49,392 nt of DNA from Phaeodactylibacter sp. (GTDB lineage Bacteria > Bacteroidota > Bacteroidia > Chitinophagales > Saprospiraceae), in assembly GCA_024103175.1 (NCBI GenBank), contig JAGFJE010000046.1:1-49392 (forward strand), given 5' to 3'. This document shows positions 42,421-49,392 of the stretch, in pieces; the stretch's first letter is position 1, and each line of letters begins with the position of its first letter. The notes under the pieces are model-generated. The model saw only the letters and a program-made list of their open reading frames with translations, was not told where the DNA came from and did no database searches. The position numbers and the translations under genes are program-made.

Positions 42421-44013
42421 CTAAAGCAGTGCTTTTGCCTGTTTGGCCCATTCGTCGCGTTGGGCGCGGCCCTGGAAAACGCCCAGCAATTCATCGATCA
42501 TATCGTATTCCCGGGCTGTCATTTTGCTGACCTGCCGGTAGGTGTAGATACCCAGCTCGTTCAACATTTCTTCCAGTTTCGGGCCAATGCCTTTGATCTG
42601 CTTCAGGTCGTCGGCTTCTGCTTTGGATGCAGCGCCTATTTTGTCAATCAGTTTTTTTTTTGAGGCCCCTTTCGTTTCGGGAACCGCTTCCTCTTTGCCT
42701 GCCATGGGCCTGCCGGCCAGCAGCAGCGCCTTTTCCAGTTCGGCTACTTTCTGCTCGAGCTTGCGCATTTTCTGGCGCAGGGCGTTGGCTTCCTTGGCAA
42801 TGTCATCCCCATCCGACTTGGTCAGGAAGGGCAGGTCGGCATAGGTCAGCTCCATGATCTTATCGGTCATGGCCTTGATGCTGGTGCCGGTAGCGGCCAC
42901 TTCGCTCTGCAGTTTGGAGTATTCTTCCGAGTGCAGCACATCCAGCAGGGTGTCTTCCAGGGTGTTGACATAGTGCTGGAAGAAGTCCTGATAATCCGGC
43001 ATATCCTTATTGTCCTTGAACTTCTTGTAGAGGTCGCGGACGGTGTCCGGCATAGCGAACTGCCCGGCTTCGTAGACCTTGCTCTGCAGTTCGGCAGACT
43101 TCAGGATGAAGGCGATGTAGGCGAACTGAATGTCGCGCATCAGCTTGGCCACTTCCGTCTGCCGGCCCTGGGCCATGATGTTGTAGAAGGGCGCCAGCTG
43201 GTCGCGCATGCGGTTGTTGAAATCAGTGGCCATTTCGAAGAAAGGCAGGTTGCCTTTATCCATGTACTCCTGCATCTTCTCTTTCCAGGTGTCGCTGACG
43301 GAGGACCAGTCGCCGGATTCCTGGTTGATATAGGAGAGGTAGGTTTCAAACCACTTGTTGACGTTCTCGATCAGTTCGCTGGTATTGCCGACGGGGCGGA
43401 AGCCCATCATCTGGTTGACGACCTTCTGGTACGCTTCCGGGGAGAAGTACTTGTCGATCATCTCCTTGTTGTACATGCCATTCTGGATGAGGCGCTGCAT
43501 GGGCTCCCAGTAGCGGTGCAGGTAGTCGTAAGACTCCATGAAGTTGGTGAAATGGGGGCGCATGTTATACGGCATCCGGTCGTATACCTGTTCGCTCATC
43601 CATTTGTTGCCTTTGTTCATCCATTCTCTCCAGTTTCTCATGCCTTCTTCGAAGAAGCCGGCAGGGTTGAACGCGCCTTTGAATTCGGGCAGCTTCAGGC
43701 CCATCTTTTCGGCGTTATCCTGGTAGAATTTAGCCCATTTCTGAGCGTATTCCGTTTGCATTTCCATCCACTGGCGCATCTGTTCCGGCGCCTTTTCGAG
43801 AGCTTTCTGCGGGTCCTGCCCTGCTTTCACGGCATTCTCGAAGAATTCCTGTTGCTTCCTGAACCATTCAGTAAAGAGGCTCTGGGCGTCGTCCTTGGCC
43901 TTACCGTTGGTTGCTTCGGGCTTGAAAGCTTTTGCCATCTGCTCGGAGAGGCTGGACCAGAATTCCATGGCCTTTTTCTGCCCTTCTATTATGGTATCAA
44001 ATTGGTTACTCAT
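42421..44013 (-). CDS. phaE: PhaE-type synthase subunit with C-terminal helix-hairpin-helix domain
   Basis: A 530-residue, almost all-helical protein. The N-terminal 70% shows PhaE-like features (aromatic-rich amphipathic helices such as FFEEGMRNWREWMNKGNKWM, and LMRDIQFAYIAFILKSAELQ). A coiled coil follows (about 400-435), then a Lys/Ala-rich linker, then about residues 468-530 with LKQIKGIGPKLEEMLNELGI, the helix-hairpin-helix seen as an add-on in several NADH dehydrogenase and ribosomal proteins. Typical PhaE is about 350-380 residues, so this one is enlarged. It should bind PhaC and activate it. The helix-hairpin-helix could tie granules to nucleic acid or to other proteins; this is inference. 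Confidence 0.82.
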   Translation of the reverse strand: MSNQFDTIIEGQKKAMEFWSSLSEQMAKAFKPEATNGKAKDDAQSLFTEWFRKQQEFFENAVKAGQDPQKALEKAPEQMRQWMEMQTEYAQKWAKFYQDNAEKMGLKLPEFKGAFNPAGFFEEGMRNWREWMNKGNKWMSEQVYDRMPYNMRPHFTNFMESYDYLHRYWEPMQRLIQNGMYNKEMIDKYFSPEAYQKVVNQMMGFRPVGNTSELIENVNKWFETYLSYINQESGDWSSVSDTWKEKMQEYMDKGNLPFFEMATDFNNRMRDQLAPFYNIMAQGRQTEVAKLMRDIQFAYIAFILKSAELQSKVYEAGQFAMPDTVRDLYKKFKDNKDMPDYQDFFQHYVNTLEDTLLDVLHSEEYSKLQSEVAATGTSIKAMTDKIMELTYADLPFLTKSDGDDIAKEANALRQKMRKLEQKVAELEKALLLAGRPMAGKEEAVPETKGASKKKLIDKIGAASKAEADDLKQIKGIGPKLEEMLNELGIYTYRQVSKMTAREYDMIDELLGVFQGRAQRDEWAKQAKALL

Positions 44014-44084
44014 GGCCTAGTTGATTTGAATTGAATAAGTGATTTGGATAGTAGGTGATGCCCGGTGGCGGGCTGTTGGCGTCG

Positions 44085-44160
44085 TTGTTTGTTGTCTGTT
44101 GTCTGTTGATCCCACAGTAGGCCGGACATAACAGACAACAAGCAACAAACAACTGTTAAC
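44085..44160. repeat. TTGTCTG/CAGACAA heptamer hairpin
   Basis: The left arm has TTGTTTGTTGTCTGTTGTC and the right arm the complementary ACAGACAACAAGCAACAAAC, with a loop containing GGCCGGACA. It lies between the stop of the phasin-like gene and the start of phaE. Confidence 0.8.
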
Positions 44161-44167
44161 CGGCTCC

Positions 44168-44608
44168 TCAGTTCATGTATTCCTGAACGGCTTTGACATT
44201 GGCCGTGCCGGTATCGTAAACGGCTTTCATCGTTTCCTGGTACATTTCCGTCAGCTTCTTGGTACGTTCCTGCTGGCTTTCGATAACGTTGCCGGGCCAG
44301 ATGTTCCGGTAGTAGTCTACGGTCTTTTTGTACAGGTCCATCGACAGTTCCATACTCTTGGTATAGTCGGCAGTGAAAGCGCCCCAAAAGTCCTTCTGGT
44401 ATTTTTCAAGGTTGTTTTTGTCAACCATCTTTTCAGCCAGTTCAGTATAGCGGATGTAATACTCATTCAGCAATTTGCCGGCATCCTCAGCGGCGTTCTT
44501 GTCAGGCATTGCTGTTTCAACTACCGTGTTGGCGTAGTTGAGGAGGGTAGTATACAGCTTGTTCTGATTTTCGAGGATCTGGTCGAAATAATTCTTTGTG
44601 CCAGCCAT
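44168..44608 (-). CDS. Phasin-like granule-associated protein
   Basis: A 146-residue, entirely helical, charged protein with heptad-like hydrophobic spacing (ILENQNKLYTTLLNYANTVV, then TERTKKLTEMYQETMKAVYD-like helices). Aromatic residues recur (FWGAFTADY, YYRNIWPG), as in phasins and in the PhaE N terminus. Phasins coat PHB granules and limit their size. It is transcribed just before phaE and has a good promoter at 44658-44665. The call rests on composition and context; sequence identity to named phasins cannot be judged here. Confidence 0.65.
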   Translation of the reverse strand: MAGTKNYFDQILENQNKLYTTLLNYANTVVETAMPDKNAAEDAGKLLNEYYIRYTELAEKMVDKNNLEKYQKDFWGAFTADYTKSMELSMDLYKKTVDYYRNIWPGNVIESQQERTKKLTEMYQETMKAVYDTGTANVKAVQEYMN

Positions 44609-44657
44609 AGTTGGAATTTTTAAAAGAATGAAATAATGTTCAGTTCAATTGATGATA

Positions 44658-44665
44658 CAAAGATA
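44658..44665 (-). promoter_or_regulatory. -7 element TATCTTTG for the phasin-like gene
   Basis: On the minus strand this reads TATCTTTG, an exact TAnnTTTG match, about 50 bases before the ATG at 44608. A TTGA lies about 18-19 bases upstream in the -33 position. Confidence 0.6.
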
Positions 44666-44830
44666 GCCTGCCCGCCTCCCCTGATCAATAGGGCTTTCTA
44701 TATGTTTAACGCTGACTTTTCCCCTCCTGTTTGCGTGTTAATTTTGTTAAGTGCTTGATAAAGAGTATTTTAGGTTTTCAGGTGAGGGGGTTGACTTTTT
44801 CGAAGGCGGAAGTTGTTGAGGTGTATAGGG

Positions 44831-44941
44831 GAATCAAAAGTCGGAAGTCCGAAGTCGGAAGTCGGAAGGGCTTTAACGGGGCTTCCGGAAGCTTTCTTCC
44901 TGCAGCCCCCTTAGCCCACTTCCGCCTTCCGACGGTGATTT
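44831..44941. repeat. GTCGGAA heptamer hairpin
   Basis: The left arm repeats GTCGGAA/GTCCGAA (about 44840-44868) and the right arm (about 44915-44933) is CACTTCCGCCTTCCGAC. Outer AATCA/TGATT pairs extend the stem. The heptamer matches that inside the 33282-33471 element. Confidence 0.75.
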
Positions 44942-45054
44942 CGGTTAATAAACACCTCACTTTCCCCTTGCTTTAAGGGCCAAGGAGTAGCTCTATGATG
45001 CTGCCATAGATCAGCAGCTCCCCTTAGCCAGGGCTGCGTCAGGCGAAGGGCTTT

Positions 45055-45116
45055 CCTGCCTGCCAGCGAGCTGGCGAGCAGGCAGGTTTGTTACTTTTTT
45101 GGCCTCAAAAAAGTAA
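45055..45116. repeat. Two adjacent hairpins
   Basis: CCTGCCTGC (45055-45063) pairs with GCAGGCAGG (45078-45086), with CCAGC/GCTGG pairing inside. TTACTTTTTT (45091-45100) pairs perfectly with AAAAAAGTAA (45107-45116) around GGCCTC. These may be intergenic repeats or terminator-like structures. Confidence 0.65.
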
Positions 45117-45167
45117 GGACAAAAGCCTCCGAAAGCACTGAAAAACAGAATCTTATGCCAAAAGGGG

Positions 45168-45281
45168 GGCATCCGTCTAGGGTTGGACAAAAAGCTTCGG
45201 GTGCGTGTACGATGTACGGGGCCAATGGCAGCCCACGGGCGTGTACGATGTACGAACTTGTCCAACGTTAGGCGGGTAGCC
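45168..45281 (-). mobile_element. 114-bp MITE-like element, copy 2
   Basis: The reverse complement matches 11227-11340 with five differences. Direct repeats of nine bases, CCAAAAGGG, lie at 45158-45166 and 45281-45289, a different sequence from the duplication at copy 1, which is what independent insertion would leave. Confidence 0.82.
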
Positions 45282-45398
45282 CAAAAGGGCAAAGAACCTG
45301 GCCAAGCAGCCTGGACAAAATAGTAGGAAGGTAAGCCAGCACGGTATACAGCTAGATTTCATACCATTCCGTTAGAAGTATAGGTTATATTAACCGAA

Positions 45399-45468
45399 AT
45401 CCCCCTTCCGCCTTCCCCCTTCCGACTTCCGACTTCCGACTTCCCCCTTCCCCCTTCCCTCAAACCCT
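45399..45468. repeat. CTTCCGA/CCTTCCC heptamer tract at the thiolase gene end
   Basis: About eight consecutive seven-base units (CCTTCCG, ACTTCCG, CCTTCCC) run into the thiolase stop at 45460. It is a single arm without an adjacent partner; the complementary GTCGGAA arm lies about 550 bases away at 44840. Confidence 0.75.
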
Positions 45469-46638
45469 TTCAATGATGATGGAAGAAGCGCCGCCGCCGC
45501 CGTTGCAGATGGCCGCCAGGCCGCGCCTGGCATTCTTTTTCTGCAATACATTGTTCAGGGTGGTGATGATGCGGGCGCCGCTGGCGCCAAGGGGGTGGCC
45601 GAGAGACACGGCCCCGCCGTGGACGTTGACCCTGTCCGGGTCCAGTTCCATCAGTTTATTGAAGGCGATAGCGACTACGGCGAAGGCCTCGTTGACTTCG
45701 TAGTAGTCGATGTCCTCCTTCTTCAGGCCGGCCCGTTGCAGGGCGATGGGCGCTGCTTTGGTAGGGGCGGTAGTGAACCATTCCGGGTCCTGGGCGGCGT
45801 CGGCGAAGCTGACGATGCGGGCCACCGGCGCCAGGCCGAGTTCTTTGACCTTTTCCTCGCTGGCCAGTACCAGGGCGGCGGCGCCGTCGTTGATCGTGGA
45901 GGCATTGGCTGCCGTTACGGTGCCGTCTTTGGTAAATACCGGCCGCAGGGTGGGTATCTTTTCAAACATAACCCGTTTGTACTCTTCATCCTCGGCCACC
46001 AATACGGGGCCGCCCTTCCGCTGGGGGACTTCCACCGGCACGATCTCGTCCCGGAAAATACCGCTTTCCGTGCTGGCGGCGGCGCGTTTGTAGGAGGTGA
46101 TGGCGAATTCGTCCTGCTCCTCCCGGGAGATGTTGTATTCGCGGGCGGTTTGGTCGGCGCAGACGCCCATGACGGCGTGGTTATAGGCGTCGGTCAGGCC
46201 GTCCTTGACCATGCCGTCGATCAGTTCGCCGTGGCCGTAGCCGTAGCCGTAGCGCGCCTTGGGCACATAATAGGGCACGGCGCTCATGTTTTCCATACCC
46301 CCGGCGACAATAATATCCTGATGGCCCAGCATGATGGACTGAGCGGCGAACATGATGGCCTTGGCGCCGGAAGAACATACTTTATTGACGGTCGTGCAGG
46401 GGACGGCGCTGGGAATACCGGCGAAGATGGCCGCCTGCCGGGCCGGCGCCTGGCCCAGGTTGGCCGAATAGACGTTGCCCATGAAGACCTCCTCAACCTG
46501 ATCGGGCTGAACGCCGGCTTTCTCCAGCGCGCCCTTGATGGCGGCGGCGCCCAGCCTGGGGGCCGGAACACTGGATAATACGCCTCCGAAACTTCCCAGT
46601 GGGGTGCGGACGGCAGATACAATATACACTTTCCTCAT
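45460..46638 (-). CDS. phaA: Acetyl-CoA acetyltransferase (beta-ketothiolase)
   Basis: A 392-residue thiolase that condenses two acetyl-CoA into acetoacetyl-CoA, the first PHB step, in the cytosol. The catalytic Cys is in VNKVCSSGAKA (about residue 89), NEAFAVV and GHPLGASGARI supply the His residues, and the C-terminal Cys is in AICNGGGGAS. Length and motifs are standard for biosynthetic PhaA/AtoB thiolases. It is divergent from the 47040 reductase gene and lies upstream of the phasin-phaE-phaC genes on the same strand, but an 850-base repeat-rich gap makes a shared transcript unlikely. Confidence 0.93.
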   Translation of the reverse strand: MRKVYIVSAVRTPLGSFGGVLSSVPAPRLGAAAIKGALEKAGVQPDQVEEVFMGNVYSANLGQAPARQAAIFAGIPSAVPCTTVNKVCSSGAKAIMFAAQSIMLGHQDIIVAGGMENMSAVPYYVPKARYGYGYGHGELIDGMVKDGLTDAYNHAVMGVCADQTAREYNISREEQDEFAITSYKRAAASTESGIFRDEIVPVEVPQRKGGPVLVAEDEEYKRVMFEKIPTLRPVFTKDGTVTAANASTINDGAAALVLASEEKVKELGLAPVARIVSFADAAQDPEWFTTAPTKAAPIALQRAGLKKEDIDYYEVNEAFAVVAIAFNKLMELDPDRVNVHGGAVSLGHPLGASGARIITTLNNVLQKKNARRGLAAICNGGGGASSIIIERV

Positions 46639-47039
46639 ATGAGTGGTTTTTTGTGCTGTTGTTGGTTGTCAGTTGTCGGTTTGGTTGTTGCAGGCGGCTC
46701 TTCAGCCTGGCCGGACAAGCAACCCTCAACATTCAACGAACAACCTGCGAAGCATGTATTTTAAAAATAATTCTTTTCTTAACCAACTATTTTCTTTTGT
46801 CAACCCCTTTTATTGTGGAATTTAATTTTTTGATTGTCAGCATATTGCTAAAATTGTTACAAACCAGTCGTCCTTAAGTCAGCCGCTTTTGCCTTTCAAC
46901 AATCCTCACTTCTTTTCAGTTGATTACATACATTTGAATGCCTCCTTATCGAAACTCCCAATGCACTTTAACTAGGTTGGCATTTTCCTAAAGCCGATTT
47001 GAGCCGCAAAGCCGACAGAATCCTAAATACGAATAAAAT
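46639..47039. other. 401-bp divergent gap between thiolase and second reductase genes
   Basis: It contains the TTGTTGG-type hairpin (46655-46748) next to the thiolase start, then an AT-rich stretch that probably carries promoters for both genes. No exact TAnnTTTG match at a good distance was found for either gene. Confidence 0.55.
46655..46748. repeat. GTTGTTGG/CAACAACC-type hairpin
   Basis: The left arm (about 46655-46690) and right arm (about 46717-46748) are complementary degenerate words. The loop region contains GGCCGGACA, also present in the loop of the hairpin at 44085-44160. Unlike most others it lies upstream of a gene start. Confidence 0.7.
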
Positions 47040-47861
47040 ATGTATAGACTGAAAGACAGGGTCGCTATCATTACCGGTGGCGCCAGTGGTATCGGTAAAG
47101 CAACCGCCGTACGCTTCATCGAAGAGGGCGCTCGGGTTGTCATCTGGGATATTAACCGCGAAAAAGGCCTGGCGGTTGCTTCTGAACTGAATAAACTGGC
47201 GGCTAAATTAGCCGAAAAGGCCATTGAAGTGCCTGTATATGATACGGGAGAACAAAATGGCAAGACGGGAACGGAAGAGCTGGCCAGCAAATTTTACGAA
47301 GTCAATACAACCGAGCTGGCCAGCACGGAAGCAGCGGCGCGTGAAGTGATCGAGGATTTCGGAAGGATCGATATCCTTATCAATAATGCCGGCATCACCC
47401 GCGACGCCACCATGAAAAAGATGAGCCCCGAACAATGGCAGATGGTGATCGACGTCAACCTGACCGGCGTGTGGAATTGCACCAAGGCCGTTTCTCCTTA
47501 TATGGTGGAACGCAACTACGGGCGCATCATCAGCGCTGCCTCGGTAGTAGGCCTGTACGGCAACTTCGGCCAAACCAACTACGTGGCCACCAAGGCCGGC
47601 GTCATCGGAATGACTAAGGTGTGGGCCCGCGAATTCGCCCGCAAGGGTATTACCGCCAATGCGGTAGCTCCCGGCTTCATCGCCACCGAAATGGTCAATA
47701 CCATTCCCGAAAAGGTCATACAGATGATCGAAGACAAAACGCCGGTGGGCCGTATGGGCAAACCCGAGGAGATCGCCAACGCCTATCTCTTCCTGGCCTC
47801 CGACGAAGCAGCCTTCGTCAACGGCGCCACCCTGAGCGTGGACGGAGGGCTGATCCTCTGA
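47040..47861 (+). CDS. Second short-chain dehydrogenase, FabG/PhaB-like
   Basis: A 273-residue SDR with TGGASGIG as the nucleotide loop, NNAGITRD, and catalytic Ser/Tyr/Lys in SAASVVGLYGNFGQ and NYVATKAG. It differs from the 36452 reductase by an insertion at about residues 50-90 and by FabG-like rather than PhaB-like residues near the active site. Opposite the thiolase gene, it most likely reduces acetoacetyl-CoA, but a 3-oxoacyl-ACP or 3-hydroxybutyrate role is possible. The start ATG is at 47040 and a strong terminator follows. Confidence 0.85.
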   Translation: MYRLKDRVAIITGGASGIGKATAVRFIEEGARVVIWDINREKGLAVASELNKLAAKLAEKAIEVPVYDTGEQNGKTGTEELASKFYEVNTTELASTEAAAREVIEDFGRIDILINNAGITRDATMKKMSPEQWQMVIDVNLTGVWNCTKAVSPYMVERNYGRIISAASVVGLYGNFGQTNYVATKAGVIGMTKVWAREFARKGITANAVAPGFIATEMVNTIPEKVIQMIEDKTPVGRMGKPEEIANAYLFLASDEAAFVNGATLSVDGGLIL

Positions 47862-47907
47862 CCGGAGCGCGCGCCAGGCCGGAAGGGGATAGTTGTTAAC
47901 GAGACAG

Positions 47908-47940
47908 AGCCTCTGCTGTGTGTGGCAGGGGCTTTTTTTT
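47908..47940 (+). terminator. Rho-independent terminator after the second reductase gene
   Basis: AGCCTCTGC pairs with GCAGGGGCT (one T-G wobble) around an 8-base loop, then eight T. Confidence 0.85.
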
Positions 47941-48035
47941 GTTTTATACCCGGCCTGAACCGGCAATGTGGGTCAATACGTAACCCGATAACTTATATAA
48001 TTATCTATATATTTCAATAGATCTAAAAAAAAACG

Positions 48036-48043
48036 TAACTTCG
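48036..48043 (+). promoter_or_regulatory. Candidate -7 element upstream of the right-edge gene
   Basis: TAACTTCG, one mismatch from TAnnTTTG, with TTTC 20 bases upstream (48012-48015). It lies about 52 bases before the ATG at 48095. Moderate support only. Confidence 0.35.
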
Positions 48044-48094
48044 GGCAAGCTCAGGTGTTCTATTGGAAACCGGCACAAACCAAAGCCTGGTAAT

Positions 48095-49392
48095 ATGAGG
48101 ATGAAACTGCAAAAATTTACCGAATTTGCCAATACACTGTTGCCCCACGAGACGGCGTACCTGCTGTCCACGCAACAATTTGAGGATGATATTAAGCTTG
48201 GTATACTAAAGCTGATCGATTACAACTGTACGAACCTACGACAGTTTACTCCCTATGACGCCTCTATCGACAAGCGCAAATATTCCAACCTCAAAAACTG
48301 GATCACGGAGCGGCTGGAGTCTATTGACGTCGATGTGCGTTTTGACTGGATGAGCCATCTGGAGCGGCAGATCATGACCGATTCCATCGAGCCACAGGAG
48401 GAAAAACAGTTGCTTAAGGTTATCCGGGAATACGACAGGCTGGATTTTTACTTTACCAAGTTTTACGAATTGGTGGAGGTTTACCGCCACTTCCTGCTGA
48501 TCCGGATGCGGTACGCCCACCACAAAGTAGCGGACGATTTCCTGAAGGCCTACAAACCCAAATATGAGGAATGCAAAGCTACCGGAGAGCGTATCCACGA
48601 GGCCACCCTCGATATCGTCAACCAATATTCGCAGAACTCCGCCCAGTCCATTCACTGGGAAAACTGGCTGACCGATGTATTCTACAACGAAGAACTGGAC
48701 GGCCTAAACCGTTACCTGGCGCTGGTACGCCTGACCTTTGTGTATTTCAATTACCGGCAATTCGAAAAGCTGCGGGAAAAATACGATTACATCGACCAGT
48801 TGTTCAAAGACGGGCGTTACTACTCCCGGCGCATCCTCCTCAATTATTATGCAAACCGGGTGATGTTGCACACCAAATTCCAGGAGTACGACAAGGCCGA
48901 ATACTACGGCTACCTTTCCATCCGGGAAAAGAATAGCGATTACATCCACTACGTAAACAACCTGAGCGCCGTGTTGCTGCGGCAGAAGAAATACCAGGAT
49001 GCCCTGCAACTCATGCGTTCGGCTTACCCGGAGATGAAGAATACGCCCAGTTTCCACAACCGGATCGGCTTTGTGGCCTTCTACCTGAAGTGCCTCAATT
49101 ACAATCAGCAATACAAAAATGCGGAAAACTACGCCGAGTCCTTCCTGCAGGCTTACAAGAAGGAAGTCTTCGAATATCGGTGGCACATCTTTTTCTCCTC
49201 TTACCTGGAGGCCATCCTCCGGCAGGAGAAGTATTCCAAACTATTGAAAGTGGTGCGCAAATACCAGCTGCTGGAGCGGGAAAAGCAGTACCAGAAAAAT
49301 GCGAACTACCTCCCCACCATACTTTGGTATAACGCCGTGGCACAATACAAGGAAATGCTCATCCGCAAGGATGAGATCAGCGACCTCATCCA
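48095..49392 (+). CDS. Large helical, TPR-like protein of unknown function (cut by the right edge)
   Basis: An open frame starts at ATG 48095 (or 48101) and runs without a stop to the window end, giving at least 432 residues. The protein is rich in Tyr, Leu, Lys and Glu, with repeated helical pairs such as YANRVMLHTKFQEYDKAEYY and LSAVLLRQKKYQDALQLM, the spacing of TPR-type repeats (about 34 residues). No signal peptide or membrane helix is seen. Family not recognised; it resembles the long TPR-like proteins common in Saprospiria that have no assigned role. It follows the terminator of the reductase gene and appears independently transcribed. Confidence 0.85.
   Translation, partial: MRMKLQKFTEFANTLLPHETAYLLSTQQFEDDIKLGILKLIDYNCTNLRQFTPYDASIDKRKYSNLKNWITERLESIDVDVRFDWMSHLERQIMTDSIEPQEEKQLLKVIREYDRLDFYFTKFYELVEVYRHFLLIRMRYAHHKVADDFLKAYKPKYEECKATGERIHEATLDIVNQYSQNSAQSIHWENWLTDVFYNEELDGLNRYLALVRLTFVYFNYRQFEKLREKYDYIDQLFKDGRYYSRRILLNYYANRVMLHTKFQEYDKAEYYGYLSIREKNSDYIHYVNNLSAVLLRQKKYQDALQLMRSAYPEMKNTPSFHNRIGFVAFYLKCLNYNQQYKNAENYAESFLQAYKKEVFEYRWHIFFSSYLEAILRQEKYSKLLKVVRKYQLLEREKQYQKNANYLPTILWYNAVAQYKEMLIRKDEISDLI

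Larger units (their letters stand above)
44609..45459. other. 851-bp gap crowded with repeats
   Basis: The gap lies between the phasin-like and thiolase genes. It contains the phasin promoter, a GTCGGAA hairpin (44831-44941), a GC-rich palindrome (45055-45086), an AT hairpin (45091-45116), the second copy of the 114-bp element (45168-45281) and a CTTCCGA tract (45399-45468). No credible gene. Confidence 0.7.

Overview
The window looks like the chromosome of a moderately GC-rich marine or wastewater Bacteroidota, most likely a Saprospiria/Lewinella-type lineage. This is an inference from gene content: a SusC/SusD pair, a hybrid two-component system, a GIN-domain lipoprotein, -7 promoter elements of the TAnnTTTG type, and class III polyhydroxybutyrate (PHB) genes. 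No rRNA, tRNA, CRISPR array, phage or transposase gene was seen. One gene (48095 to the right edge) is cut by the window.

Layout. (1) 71-7054: a BASS-type transporter with a cytosolic pyrophosphatase, a NUMOD4/HNH protein, a GIN-domain lipoprotein, a second pyrophosphatase that is a lipoprotein, and two acyltransferase-like proteins. (2) 7222-11097: a response regulator and a propeller-type sensor kinase. (3) 11525-13350: a FabH-like ketosynthase and a small exported protein. (4) 13431-32457: a sialic-acid polysaccharide utilization locus. The leftward operon encodes a mutarotase-symporter fusion, NanA, a GH20-SGNH fusion and a sialidase. The rightward genes encode SusC, SusD, a sialate O-acetylesterase and a hybrid two-component regulator. 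A symmetric four-half-site operator lies between the two arms. (5) 32470-36106: a small MCP-like membrane protein and a fused sodium/solute symporter-alpha/beta hydrolase. (6) 36452-47861: PHB metabolism (two reductases, class III PhaC, an enlarged PhaE with a helix-hairpin-helix tail, a phasin-like protein, thiolase), interrupted by a caspase-subtilisin double protease and a DUF427 protein. (7) From 48095: a tandem-repeat, TPR-like protein.

In region 4 released glycans are bound and imported by SusCD, trimmed by sialidase, GH20 and esterases, and the sialic acid is converted to the favoured anomer, imported and cleaved by NanA; the epimerase and kinase that should follow are not in this window. 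In region 6 acetyl-CoA goes through thiolase and reductase to 3-hydroxybutyryl-CoA and then into granules through PhaC/PhaE.

The intergenic DNA is unusual. Many gaps hold hairpins or single arms built from degenerate units of about 7-9 bases, always different in sequence. Two 114-bp copies of a non-coding element with terminal inverted repeats are flanked by 8-9 bp direct repeats, and a separate 190-bp element is flanked by a perfect 10-bp direct repeat. These look like non-autonomous mobile elements. The strongest protein novelties are the caspase-subtilisin fusion (37516-40266) and the symporter-hydrolase fusion (33644-36106).
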